DNA from: JAPLDB01 sp038230515
Lineage (GTDB): Bacteria; Bacteroidota; Bacteroidia; AKYH767-A; 2013-40CM-41-45
Reading direction: 5' to 3'
Assembly (NCBI GenBank): GCA_038230515.1
Contig: JBBRND010000016.1
Location: 1-64,000, forward strand
DNA: 64,000 nt
In this document: piece by piece, positions 33,475 through 41,847 of the stretch
Layout: each line of letters begins with the position of its first letter
Numbering within the stretch: the first letter of the stretch is position 1
Translations under genes and position numbers: made by a program
Notes under the pieces: model-generated
The model's database searches: none
What the model saw: only the letters and a program-made list of their open reading frames with translations
What the model was told of the DNA's origin: nothing

Positions 33475-36474
33475 ATGTACCTCAACTGCCATACTTATTA
33501 TTCCTTCAAATACGGAACGATGAGTCCCGAACAACTGCTACAGGAAGCGCAGCAGAAAGGAATCACACATCTCGCTATTACCGATATTAACAACACGTCA
33601 GGCGTGCATGATTTTTTCCGGCTTGCTCCGAATTATAATATTATACCGGCTGCCGGAATTGATTTCAGAAACGGAGCGGAGCAAAAATTTATCGGGATTG
33701 CAAAAAACATAAATGGATTTAAAGAATTGAATGACTTTTTATCACTACACATAAGAAGCGGAAAAGAATTTAAAAATAATGCTCCTGAATTCCAGGATGC
33801 AATTGTTATTTACCCTTTTCACAAAGCACCCCGCGAACTCAGGGACAATGAATACGTGGGGGTTAAAATCTCCGATTTTAACAAGCTGCTTTTTTCTGCT
33901 ATAAAATCGTTGCACAGCAAGCTTGTTGCCCTGCATCCGGTTACCTTTCTTGAAAGAGATACAAGAATGATTCCAGGAAGAAAAAATCCGGTAACGTTTT
34001 CTACCAGGCACATACACTACGCACACCGCTTGCTACGTGCAATGGACAATAATACCCTCATAAGTAAATTACCGGAAACAGAAGTTGCCGATCAGAACGA
34101 AGTGATGCTTACAGAAAACAAACTTCGAGACTTCTTCGCTGATTATTCTTTCGCAATAGAAAATGCCAATAGCATTTTGAATAAATGTGAAATTGATTTT
34201 ACCCAGCCCCAGTATAAAAACAAATCGTTTTTTACTGAAAGCGTTGCAGAGGACGAAGAACTATTACGAGCCGAGTGTGCAAAAGGAATGGAATATAGAT
34301 ATGGAAGCGCCAATGAAAAAATCAGGAAGCGCTATGACAAGGAAATAAAAACCATTATTGAAATGGGATTTACTGCTTACTTTCTGATCAACTGGGATAT
34401 TGTTCGCTATGCACGGGAACAGGGTTTGTTTTACGTTGGGCGGGGCAGTGGCGCAAACAGCATGGTCGCTTACCTGCTTAATATTACCGATGTTGATCCC
34501 GTTGATCTGGATTTATATTTTGAAAGGTTCATAAATACTTCGCGCAAAAACCCTCCTGACTTTGATATTGATTTCTCTTCGTCCGAACGCAATAAAATAA
34601 TCAGTTATATTTTTGAAAAACATGGCGAGGAGTACACTTCGCTGCTGGCAACCTACAGCACACTTCAGGAAAATGCAGTGCTGCGGGAACTCGGAAAAGT
34701 TTTTGGTCTTCCTAAAAATGAAATAGATGCTCTAAGTGATGAAGGGCTTCTGCAATCCGGAGCAATCAATAAATATCTTTTGGCGTACAGCAATTTTTTA
34801 AAAAATTTTCCCAGTCATCTGAGTATTCATTCCGGGGGAATTTTAATTTCTCAGGAACCCATTCATTGCTACACGGCAACAAATTTTCCTCCGAAAGAAT
34901 TTCCGCTCGCGCAATTCAGCATGCTCGAAGCAGAGGATATTGGCTTGAGCAAATTTGACATTCTCGCTCAACGGGGATTGGGAAAAATAAAAGATGCGGT
35001 TGAAATCATCAGACAAAACAGAGGTATTGAAATTGACATTCACGAAATAGAAAAGTTTAAAAAAGACAAAGATGTAAGAACGAATTTACAGAATGCAAAT
35101 CTCATGGGATGCTTTTATGTTGAATCACCCGCCATGAGAATGTTGTTGAAAAAGCTTAAGGCATCTACTTATCTTGATTTGGTTGCGGCAAGTTCAATTA
35201 TTCGTCCCGGTGTTGCGCAAAGCGGAATGATGCGCGAATACATTTTACGTTTTCATGATGAATCGAAAAGGGTTTATCAGAATGATACAATGAAAGAATT
35301 ACTTCACGAAACATTTGGAGTAATGGTTTACCAGGAAGATGTAATCAAAGTAGCTCATCACTTTGGAAAATTATCATTGGAAGAATCTGATAAGCTACGC
35401 AGAGGCATGGCGGGAAAATACAAAGGGCGACAGGAGTTTCTGGAAGTGAAAGCTAAATTTATTTCCAACTGCAGACGGGATGGTCATCCTGAAAAAATAA
35501 TCAATGAGATCTGGATGCAAATGGAAAGTTTTGGTGGATATGCTTTTGCCAAAGGTCACTCTGCATCTTACGCAGTAGAAAGTTATCAGTGCATGTATCT
35601 CAAAACACATTACCCTCTAGAATACATGGTAGCCGTAATAAATAATGGAGGGGGCTTTTATGGATTGGAATTTTACGTGCATGAAGCGCGGCAGTGTGGT
35701 GGCAACATTCATTTACCCGATATAAATAAGAGTGACTACCGCACCTGCATTTATGGCGACAATATTTATCTCGGTTTTAGTTTAATGAAAGAACTGGAAA
35801 CAAATACTTCTGAAAAAATCCTGACCGAACGATATCATAACGGACACTTTTCTTCGCTTGATGATTTTATGAAACGTGTTTCAATTTCAGTTGAGCAGTT
35901 GCGTATTCTTATACGCAGCGGAGCATTTTGCTCTACAGGAAGAACGAAGAAGCTATTGCTGTGGGATATACACTCCATCATCGGAGGAAATAAAAAGACA
36001 GAAGTACGGAAGGAATTATTTTCTGTTGCCAACAAAGAATTTCATCTGCCCGAATTGCACCAGGGAAAATTTGATGATACATTTGATGAAATTGAAATTC
36101 TTGGTTTTCCTCTTTGTTCCCCTTTTGATTTATTGAAGGAAGAATCACCATCACAACTTTGTGCTGAAGATTTCAAAAACCACTTAGGAAAAATTGTATC
36201 CATTGTTGGATACAGAGTTACGTACAAATCCACGAGCACAAAACGAGGTGACCCAATGGCCTTCGGTACTTTTCTCGACAGAAATGGAAAGTGGATTGAC
36301 ACTACACACTTTCCAAATGTGCTGAAGCAATTTCCGCTCTGGAGAAAAGGTTGTTATCTGATTACAGGAAAAGTCGTGGAAGAGTTTGGGTTTTACAGTT
36401 TAGATGTTACGAGAATGGAATCACTAGCTAACGAGGAACGATTTGCAACGGAAAAAGCGATTCCATCCGTTTAA
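33475..36474 (+). CDS. dnaE2: DnaE2/ImuC-like DNA polymerase III alpha subunit
   Basis: This 999-residue C-family polymerase has an N-terminal PHP domain (NCHTYYSFKYGTMSPEQLL; early TDINNTSG), the polymerase palm with PDFDIDF at about 361-367 and GRGSGANSMVAYLLN before it, and fingers and HhH regions. A short OB-like end (IVSIVGYRVTYKSTSTKRGD) finishes the protein. It is shorter than replicative DnaE (about 1160) and lacks the tau-binding tail, so it fits an error-prone DnaE2/ImuC enzyme. It begins 15 bp after the DinB fusion stop and should act with it in translesion synthesis. Confidence 0.87.
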   Translation: MYLNCHTYYSFKYGTMSPEQLLQEAQQKGITHLAITDINNTSGVHDFFRLAPNYNIIPAAGIDFRNGAEQKFIGIAKNINGFKELNDFLSLHIRSGKEFKNNAPEFQDAIVIYPFHKAPRELRDNEYVGVKISDFNKLLFSAIKSLHSKLVALHPVTFLERDTRMIPGRKNPVTFSTRHIHYAHRLLRAMDNNTLISKLPETEVADQNEVMLTENKLRDFFADYSFAIENANSILNKCEIDFTQPQYKNKSFFTESVAEDEELLRAECAKGMEYRYGSANEKIRKRYDKEIKTIIEMGFTAYFLINWDIVRYAREQGLFYVGRGSGANSMVAYLLNITDVDPVDLDLYFERFINTSRKNPPDFDIDFSSSERNKIISYIFEKHGEEYTSLLATYSTLQENAVLRELGKVFGLPKNEIDALSDEGLLQSGAINKYLLAYSNFLKNFPSHLSIHSGGILISQEPIHCYTATNFPPKEFPLAQFSMLEAEDIGLSKFDILAQRGLGKIKDAVEIIRQNRGIEIDIHEIEKFKKDKDVRTNLQNANLMGCFYVESPAMRMLLKKLKASTYLDLVAASSIIRPGVAQSGMMREYILRFHDESKRVYQNDTMKELLHETFGVMVYQEDVIKVAHHFGKLSLEESDKLRRGMAGKYKGRQEFLEVKAKFISNCRRDGHPEKIINEIWMQMESFGGYAFAKGHSASYAVESYQCMYLKTHYPLEYMVAVINNGGGFYGLEFYVHEARQCGGNIHLPDINKSDYRTCIYGDNIYLGFSLMKELETNTSEKILTERYHNGHFSSLDDFMKRVSISVEQLRILIRSGAFCSTGRTKKLLLWDIHSIIGGNKKTEVRKELFSVANKEFHLPELHQGKFDDTFDEIEILGFPLCSPFDLLKEESPSQLCAEDFKNHLGKIVSIVGYRVTYKSTSTKRGDPMAFGTFLDRNGKWIDTTHFPNVLKQFPLWRKGCYLITGKVVEEFGFYSLDVTRMESLANEERFATEKAIPSV

Positions 36475-36504
36475 TTTGTTTCGTAACAGAATCGAGTATC
36501 TTTG
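36475..36504 (+). promoter_or_regulatory. Bacteroidota-type promoter for lpxA
   Basis: TTTG (36475-36478) and TATCTTTG (36497-36504) are spaced by 18 bp, a very good match to TTTG/TAnnTTTG. The lpxA ATG lies only 14 bp downstream, so the leader must be very short. The promoter begins at the first base after the dnaE2 stop, which separates lpxA from the mutagenesis operon. Confidence 0.7.
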
Positions 36505-36518
36505 GCGCGTTGATAAAA

Positions 36519-37316
36519 ATGAATTATCCCAACACACATATTCATCCTTCGGCAAAGATTGGTAAGGATGTAAAGATTGATCCTTTCACCGTTATTCACG
36601 AAGATGTTGAAATCGGTGACGGCACATGGATTGGAAGCAACGTCACTATCTTCTCCGGTGCGCGCATTGGCAGTAACTGTAGCATATTTCCGGGCGCAGT
36701 TATCTCAGCCATTCCTCAGGATTTAAAGTTTCAGGGAGAAGCCACCTTTGCCGAGGTGGGTGACGGCACTACTATTCGTGAATTTGTAACCATGAATCGT
36801 GGCACCAAAGCACTCGGAAAAACTGTGGTCGGGAAAAATAACCTGCTGATGGCATATGTGCATGTAGCACACGATTGTGTAATCGGTAACAACTGCATTC
36901 TCGCCAATGGGGTAACATTGGCTGGACATATCACCATTGACGACTTTGCTATAGTAGGTGGACTCAGTGCCGTGCATCAGTTTGTTCATATTGGTTCGCA
37001 TGTTATGATTTCGGGTGGATCGCTAATTCGAAAAAATGTTCCACCTTATGTTAAAGCAGCGCGCGAGCCACTTTCTTATGCAGGATTGAATTCAATCGGG
37101 TTGAAGAGAAGAGGATTTAACCAGAAGAGAATTTCGGAGATACAGGAAATCTATCGTATTGTTTTTCAAAAAGGACTCAACCAGACGCAGGCACTGCAAG
37201 CAATAGACACTGAGATTGCGCCTTCCACCGAGCGCGATGAAATTGTTTCGTTCATCAGAGGTTCCACCAGAGGATTGATGAAGGGATATTCGAAAAACGG
37301 AACGGAGGAAGAATAG
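36519..37316 (+). CDS. lpxA: Acyl-ACP--UDP-N-acetylglucosamine O-acyltransferase
   Basis: The enzyme of 265 residues catalyses the first step of lipid A synthesis, transferring an acyl chain from ACP to UDP-GlcNAc. Left-handed beta-helix hexapeptide repeats run through the first 190 residues (THIHPSAKIGKDVKIDPF, VGKNNLLMAYVHVAHDCVIGN with the catalytic His). A helical C-terminus follows (IYRIVFQKGLNQTQALQAI). ATG 36519 is preferred over the TTG at 36510. Other lpx genes are not adjacent. Confidence 0.95.
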   Translation: MNYPNTHIHPSAKIGKDVKIDPFTVIHEDVEIGDGTWIGSNVTIFSGARIGSNCSIFPGAVISAIPQDLKFQGEATFAEVGDGTTIREFVTMNRGTKALGKTVVGKNNLLMAYVHVAHDCVIGNNCILANGVTLAGHITIDDFAIVGGLSAVHQFVHIGSHVMISGGSLIRKNVPPYVKAAREPLSYAGLNSIGLKRRGFNQKRISEIQEIYRIVFQKGLNQTQALQAIDTEIAPSTERDEIVSFIRGSTRGLMKGYSKNGTEEE

Positions 37317-37368
37317 TTCTTAAATATCGAATTCATAATACCGAATTTCAAAAAAAATCCTAATGCCG

Positions 37369-37411
37369 AAATAAGAAAAAAGGTCAAATAATGATTTCTT
37401 TTTTCTTATTT
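37369..37411. terminator. 14-bp perfect hairpin between lpxA and ABC ATPase gene
   Basis: AAATAAGAAAAAAG (37369-37382) is perfectly repeated in inverse as CTTTTTTCTTATTT (37398-37411) with a 15-nt spacer. It can act as a bidirectional terminator for lpxA. It contains the only plausible ATG of the next gene (37391) in its loop, which makes that start doubtful. Confidence 0.5.
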
Positions 37412-38122
37412 GATATTTTTACTTTGTTATTTTTTCAAAATTCGACAATCTCCATTCGAAATTATTTAAGTCATAAAATTTTGCAAACCCCCTCTACTTC
37501 TTTTAGTATTGATCTAAAACTTGCAGGAAAAATTTTTTTCCGGAACTGGATTTTCAAAAACTTATCGCTTTCACTTCAATCCCCACAAAAAATTTCTGTG
37601 CTTGGAGCGAATGGTTCTGGGAAATCAACCTTGCTTCAAATAGTGGCCGGTTACGAATCGCTGAGCGAGGGAACGATTCAGTTTTTAAAAGATGGAAAAG
37701 AAATACTTAGGGAAAATATTTTTAATAATGTGAGTATTGCATCACCTTATCTCGAAGTGGTTGAAGAATATACGCTCATGGAAATTATAAAATTCCATTT
37801 TCAATTTAAGAAGCCGGTTCAGAATCTTTCTTCTGAAGAAATTATTTCTCTTACTGAACTTGAAGCATCAAAAGATAAAGTGTTCAAATACTTTTCTTCA
37901 GGAATGAAGCAACGTGCAAAACTTGCCCTTGCAATATTGAGTGATGTTGATTTAGTTTTGCTTGATGAACCACTTTCAAATCTCGATAAAGGCGGAGAAC
38001 AATGGTATCACAATCTTGCAGAGAAGTTTCTGAGAGACAAAGCGGTTTTTGTTTGCTCCAATCAAAATGAATCAGAATATTTCTTTTGCGATAGAAGTGT
38101 AAATATTTCTGACTATAGATGA
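37391..38122 (+). CDS. ABC transporter ATP-binding protein
   Basis: This 243-residue ABC ATPase has Walker A GANGSGKST, a signature region FKYFSSGMKQRAKLALA, Walker B DVDLVLLDEPLSNLD, and a late NQNE switch. There is no permease in the vicinity, so the exported or imported substrate is unknown. The N-terminus is uncertain. The first about 30 residues look non-coding, and the fold begins only at SIDLKLAGKIFF, so the TTG at 37481 may be the true start. The nominal ATG lies in the loop of a 14-bp hairpin. Confidence 0.85.
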   Translation: MISFFLFDIFTLLFFQNSTISIRNYLSHKILQTPSTSFSIDLKLAGKIFFRNWIFKNLSLSLQSPQKISVLGANGSGKSTLLQIVAGYESLSEGTIQFLKDGKEILRENIFNNVSIASPYLEVVEEYTLMEIIKFHFQFKKPVQNLSSEEIISLTELEASKDKVFKYFSSGMKQRAKLALAILSDVDLVLLDEPLSNLDKGGEQWYHNLAEKFLRDKAVFVCSNQNESEYFFCDRSVNISDYR

Positions 38123-38138
38123 CGAGTTGAATTTCCCA

Positions 38139-38210
38139 GCGGGAGTAGCTCAGTGGTAGAGCATTTGTTTCCCAAACAAAAGGTCGCGGGTTCGATTCCC
38201 GTTTCCCGCT
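38139..38210 (+). tRNA. tRNA-Gly (anticodon CCC)
   Basis: A cloverleaf can be drawn by hand. The acceptor arm GCGGGAG pairs with TTCCCGC, the D arm is GCTC/GAGC, the anticodon stem is TTTGT/ACAAA with loop TTCCCAA giving anticodon CCC, and the T arm is GCGGG/CCCGT with TTCGATT. There are 72 bases including the discriminator T, and CCA is not encoded. It lies 16 bp downstream of the ABC ATPase gene. Confidence 0.96.
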
Positions 38211-38410
38211 CTAATAAAAAAAAATGTTGTTGCAAGTTAAAGGCGCATTTTCATTCTCATAAATCTCTGCACACCACACACTCACCTCTGATTCATACTC
38301 TCTTCATTGCATTTCAACTACTTTTGGCTTGTTAATTGCAATTCACAATCCGCACAAAGAATATTTCAAAAATAAATCTACTTTTGAACCCTTAGAAAAA
38401 CCAGATCATA

Positions 38411-38905
38411 ATGAAAAGACTATTCCTACTCGTTCTGTTTCTTGCCGCTGTGAGTTTCTCCTCACATGCTCAGGATGCAGCTAAAAAAGATACAGCAGTT
38501 AAGCAGGCAGACAATCCCAATGCTCCTGAAATGACTTTCGAAACTGAAATGCATGATTATGGAACTATAAAACAAAGTGCAGATGGCGGTTGCGAATTCA
38601 AATTCAAAAACACAGGCAAAGAACCGTTGGTTATTTCCAACGCAAGAGGAAGTTGCGGTTGCACTGTACCAACATGGCCCAAAGAACCGATCATGAAAGG
38701 ACAGACGGCTGTAATTAAAGTTCATTACGACACCAAGCGCGTAGGGGCTTTTACAAAAACTGTGACAATTGAGTCGAACGCAAAAACAAATCCCCGCGTA
38801 CTTACAATTAAAGGAACCGTTGAAGCAGCGCCAGAGGAAGCAGCCGACCAAGGAATGCCTTTAAAGAAAACCGAAGGATCACCACTTGAACTTCGCTCTA
38901 AATAA
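38411..38905 (+). CDS. DUF1573 protein, copy 1
   Basis: This 164-residue exported protein has a signal peptide ending SSHAQD and an ASPM/SPD-2/Hydin-like beta-sandwich. The conserved DUF1573 signature is FKNTGKEPLVISNARGSCGC, with TVPTWPKEPI following. It is probably periplasmic and of unknown function. It is the first of three tandem paralogues with the same signature. A TACTTTTG -7-like element (38379-38386) lies 25 bp upstream, without a clear TTTG partner. Confidence 0.9.
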   Translation: MKRLFLLVLFLAAVSFSSHAQDAAKKDTAVKQADNPNAPEMTFETEMHDYGTIKQSADGGCEFKFKNTGKEPLVISNARGSCGCTVPTWPKEPIMKGQTAVIKVHYDTKRVGAFTKTVTIESNAKTNPRVLTIKGTVEAAPEEAADQGMPLKKTEGSPLELRSK

Positions 38906-38927
38906 TTTAGACACTAAAAATAGTTTT

Positions 38928-39389
38928 ATGAAAAGAACATCCTTCTTTCTTGCTTTCACGTTGTTTGTTTCTGTTGCATTGTTTGCTCAGGATAAACCAT
39001 CGCTTTCAAACGTAGGAAACGACAACGAGAATCAGGCAACATTTAAGTTTACCGAAGAAGAATTTAATTTCGGAACCATTATGCAGGGCGATCAGGTAAA
39101 GCACGATTTTCAATTTACAAATACTGGCAAAGAACCTTTGATCATTTCGAATGCCGCAGGAAGTTGCGGGTGTACAGTGCCTGAGTGGCCAAAAGAACCA
39201 ATTGCTCCGGGTGCAAAAAGTGTGATAAAAGTTACTTTCAATTCAGCAGGCAAACAAGGCGTTCAGGATAAAACTGTAACGCTTCAATCAAACGGAACAC
39301 CAAACCCTATGGTAATTCATCTGAAAGGAAATGTGGACAAACCGATTGAACAACCTGCTGTTGATCCAATTAATAATCCGAAAAAATAA
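38928..39389 (+). CDS. DUF1573 protein, copy 2
   Basis: This 153-residue exported paralogue has a signal peptide (MKRTSFFLAFTLFVSVALFAQ). The DUF1573 core is FTNTGKEPLIISNAAGSCGC with TVPEWPKEPI. I start it at ATG 38928, because the upstream ATG at 38886 overlaps copy 1 and precedes the signal peptide. It lies 22 bp after copy 1 and 34 bp before copy 3, so the three form one operon. Confidence 0.9.
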   Translation: MKRTSFFLAFTLFVSVALFAQDKPSLSNVGNDNENQATFKFTEEEFNFGTIMQGDQVKHDFQFTNTGKEPLIISNAAGSCGCTVPEWPKEPIAPGAKSVIKVTFNSAGKQGVQDKTVTLQSNGTPNPMVIHLKGNVDKPIEQPAVDPINNPKK

Positions 39390-39423
39390 TTTTAACTATA
39401 ACCCTTTAATCCAAATCTATCAA

Positions 39424-39924
39424 ATGAAAAAAGTAGTATTAGCAATCGCTGCATTCGCATTTGCAGTATCAGTAAACGCACAGGACAAAGCAGCTCCTAT
39501 GCAAGCATCTCCAGCAGCAGCTCCGGCAGTTCAGGACAATCCTAATGCAGGAGAATTCAAGTTTGAAGTTGAAGAATACAACTTCGGCACCATCAAGCAA
39601 GGCGAATCAGTAAATTATGACTTCAGCTTTACCAACACAGGTAAAGATCCGTTGATCATTTCTGAAGCGCACGGTTCATGTGGTTGCACAGTTCCTGTTT
39701 GGCCGAAAGAGCCGATCAAGAAAGGTGACAAATCACAAATCAAAGTTACCTTCAACTCCACTGGAAAGATGGGAATGCAGGACAAAACTGTTACCATCAC
39801 TTCCAATGCAAAAGGCGGGCAAAAAGTTCTCCACTTGAAAGGAAATGTTGAGGCACCTCCTGCTGCAGCTACTCCGACAGCTACTCCGGTACAGGCAACT
39901 CCAGCTCCTGCTGAGAAAAAGTAA
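39424..39924 (+). CDS. DUF1573 protein, copy 3
   Basis: This 166-residue exported paralogue starts MKKVVLAIAAFAFAVSVNAQ at ATG 39424. The DUF1573 core is FTNTGKDPLIISEAHGSCGC with TVPVWPKEPI. A Pro/Ala-rich linker precedes the core and another (PAAATPTATPVQATPAPAEK) forms the tail, a change from copies 1 and 2. A strong terminator follows at 39948, closing the three-gene operon. Role unknown. Confidence 0.9.
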   Translation: MKKVVLAIAAFAFAVSVNAQDKAAPMQASPAAAPAVQDNPNAGEFKFEVEEYNFGTIKQGESVNYDFSFTNTGKDPLIISEAHGSCGCTVPVWPKEPIKKGDKSQIKVTFNSTGKMGMQDKTVTITSNAKGGQKVLHLKGNVEAPPAAATPTATPVQATPAPAEKK

Positions 39925-39947
39925 TCAGAGATTTCAATTACCTTTAC

Positions 39948-39976
39948 AACCCTTCACCGAACGTGAAGGGTTTTTT
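39948..39976 (+). terminator. Rho-independent terminator of DUF1573 operon
   Basis: AACCCTTCAC and GTGAAGGGTT form a perfect 10-bp stem with a 5-nt loop, followed by TTTTATTG. It sits 24 bp after the third DUF1573 stop and just before the aminotransferase gene. Confidence 0.93.
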
Positions 39977-40007
39977 ATTGTCTAAGAATTATTACTCAAA
40001 ATAATTT

Positions 40008-41240
40008 ATGCCGAAAATATCACACAAAGGAATGACGATGCCTGCTTCTCCGATACGAAAACTTGTTCCGTATGCAGAGAAAGCAAAGAGCGAAGGCAAG
40101 AAAATTTTTCATCTCAACATCGGTCAGCCGGATATTGAAACTCCTGAGACGATGATGAATGCGATTCATAATTTTTCACAGAAGGTGGTTGAGTACAGCC
40201 ATAGCGCAGGCATTGAAAGCTACCGCAGAAAGCTCACCGGCTATTACCAACGATACAATATCAATCTTGATTATACAGAGATTATGATTACCACCGGGGG
40301 TAGCGAAGCAATTGAGATTGCGATGATGGCTTGCCTTGACGAGGGTGATCAAGTAATTATTCCTGAACCGTTTTATGCAAACTACAACGGCTTTGGAACT
40401 CAGGCAGGAATTACCGTAAAGCCCGTTCAGTCATTTATTGAAAATGGTTTTGCCCTTCCTGCTATTTCTGAGTTTGAAAAAGTGATTACTCCGAAAACGA
40501 AAGCGATCATGATCTGCAACCCGAATAATCCAACGGGTTATCTTTATACAAAAGCAGAGCTTGAATCGCTTCGTGATTTAGTTGCGAAATATGATCTCTG
40601 GTTTTTTAGCGATGAAGTGTATCGTGAGTTTTGTTATGATGGAAAAGAATATTTTTCAGTAATGAATCTTAAAGGCATCGAGCAAAATGTAATCATGCTT
40701 GATTCTATTTCGAAAAGATACAGCGCTTGTGGAGCACGCATTGGTGCGTTTATCTCAAAGAATAAAGAAGTGATGAGCACTGCATTGAAGTTTGGGCAGG
40801 CACGGTTAAGTCCACCTACTTTCGGGCAGGTGGGTGCTGAAGCAGCCATTGATACTCCTGATTCTTATTTCAAAAAAGTGAAAGACGAATATGTGGCGCG
40901 GAGAAATTTTGTGGTGGAAGCGCTGAATAAAATGGATGGGGTTTTTTGCCCGAAGCCAAGCGGAGCATTTTACTGCATTGCACGCTTACCAATTGATAAT
41001 GCAGATAAATTCTGTCAATGGCTTTTAGAAGAATTTTCTTTTGAGAATGAAACGGTGATGCTTGCTCCGGCTACAGGTTTTTATTCTCACAATAATCTCG
41101 GTACAGATGAAGTGCGCATTGCTTATGTTCTAAATATTCCTGACTTAAAAAGAGCGATGCAGTGCCTTGATGAAGCGCTGAAGGTTTATCCGGGAAGAAA
41201 AGTGAACGCTGAAGCGTTGAACCAGGTGCGGAGTATGTGA
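40008..41240 (+). CDS. PLP-dependent class I/II aminotransferase (aspartate-aminotransferase-like)
   Basis: This 410-residue cytosolic enzyme has fold type I features: LNIGQPDIETPE near 40, the ITTGGSEAIEIAMMA phosphate-binding region, CNPNNPTGYLYT, and the Schiff-base lysine in DSISKRYSACGARIG. It resembles the AspC-type aminotransferases found across Bacteroidota, which transfer amino groups between aspartate or other amino acids and 2-oxoacids. The exact substrate cannot be fixed from this reading. It appears to be a monocistronic gene after the DUF1573 terminator. Confidence 0.88.
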   Translation: MPKISHKGMTMPASPIRKLVPYAEKAKSEGKKIFHLNIGQPDIETPETMMNAIHNFSQKVVEYSHSAGIESYRRKLTGYYQRYNINLDYTEIMITTGGSEAIEIAMMACLDEGDQVIIPEPFYANYNGFGTQAGITVKPVQSFIENGFALPAISEFEKVITPKTKAIMICNPNNPTGYLYTKAELESLRDLVAKYDLWFFSDEVYREFCYDGKEYFSVMNLKGIEQNVIMLDSISKRYSACGARIGAFISKNKEVMSTALKFGQARLSPPTFGQVGAEAAIDTPDSYFKKVKDEYVARRNFVVEALNKMDGVFCPKPSGAFYCIARLPIDNADKFCQWLLEEFSFENETVMLAPATGFYSHNNLGTDEVRIAYVLNIPDLKRAMQCLDEALKVYPGRKVNAEALNQVRSM

Positions 41241-41282
41241 TAACGAATTTGCTTTACTGAATTAATTTATTCAACAAAGCTG

Positions 41283-41453
41283 TTACGATTCCACAAAATA
41301 CATATCAATCATTCCCTTATTCTTTGCTTCCATTTTCAACTGTCCCAATTTATCGGACAGTTCATTTCCTGCTGAAGTTTTGTCTTTAAAGTATAAAGTG
41401 TAGAGAAGATTTGCAGGGTGTCTGAGAAATAAAAAGTATGAGGCAAGGGTTTG
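41283..41453 (-). pseudogene. C-terminal gene fragment next to array 4
   Basis: On the minus strand an open reading ends at 41283 and encodes ASYFLFLRHPANLLYTLYFK, then KLGQLKMEAKNKGMIDMYFV. It has coding-like composition but no start codon: it is open back into array 4, where a stop intervenes. The end weakly recalls the C-terminus of class III adenylate/guanylate cyclases, but this is not secure. It is most likely the remnant of a gene disrupted where the array now begins. Confidence 0.4.
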
Positions 41454-41455
41454 GG

Positions 41456-41728
41456 TTAATGTAAGATTGATTTTTGTTTCCGTGAGGAGAAGTTTGGTTG
41501 ACGGAGGATGGATTTATTTTTCCGTTAGAAGGATTTGATTTACCGTAAGAGGAATTAATTTTTCCGTAAGATCGGTTTTGATTTCGGTAAGGGCGATTAA
41601 TTTTTCCGTAAGGATGGTTTTGATTACCGTAAGAACGATTTTGGTTTCCGTAAGATTGAGTTTGCTTTCCGTGAGAGGAATTTATTTTTCCGTAAGAAGG
41701 GTTTTGGTTTCCGTAAGTGGCGATTTTT
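41456..41728. repeat. 21-bp tandem array 4 (13 phased units)
   Basis: Thirteen units start every 21 bp with no length change (13 x 21 = 273 bp exactly). The core is TTTCCGTAAG (variants TTACCGTAAG, TTTCGGTAAG and TTTCCGTGAG), followed by about 11 variable bases such as ATCGGTTTTGA, AACGATTTTGG and AGGAATTAATT. The plus strand is G-rich over C. The array ends 119 bp before the ATG of the gene at 41848 and starts next to a minus-strand C-terminal fragment. Confidence 0.93.
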
Positions 41729-41825
41729 TTAAAAATTCGATGTTTTAAGGAAAAGTTTTCAACAAGAGGATAAAGTTGGATGCGCTGCTTTTATCTTTGG
41801 ATTAGTAAACTTAACCGAATTTATT

Positions 41826-41838
41826 AAACAATTTAAAA
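41826..41838 (+). promoter_or_regulatory. Shared leader motif of array-adjacent gene (copy 2)
   Basis: AAACAATTTAAAA, 9 nt before the ATG at 41848, is identical to the motif before the gene at 11943. A TATCTTTG -7 element lies at 41792-41799, with no good -33 partner. The shared 13-mer suggests the two genes are expressed in the same way. Confidence 0.5.
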
Positions 41839-41847
41839 AATTAAAAA

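Noticed and set aside
38153..38335. 60-residue frame at the tRNA locus
   Set aside because: It overlaps tRNA-Gly and has no protein-like features.
41283..41453. Intact small minus-strand gene
   Set aside because: No start codon exists in the frame, and it is open into the array before a stop; it is called a fragment instead.
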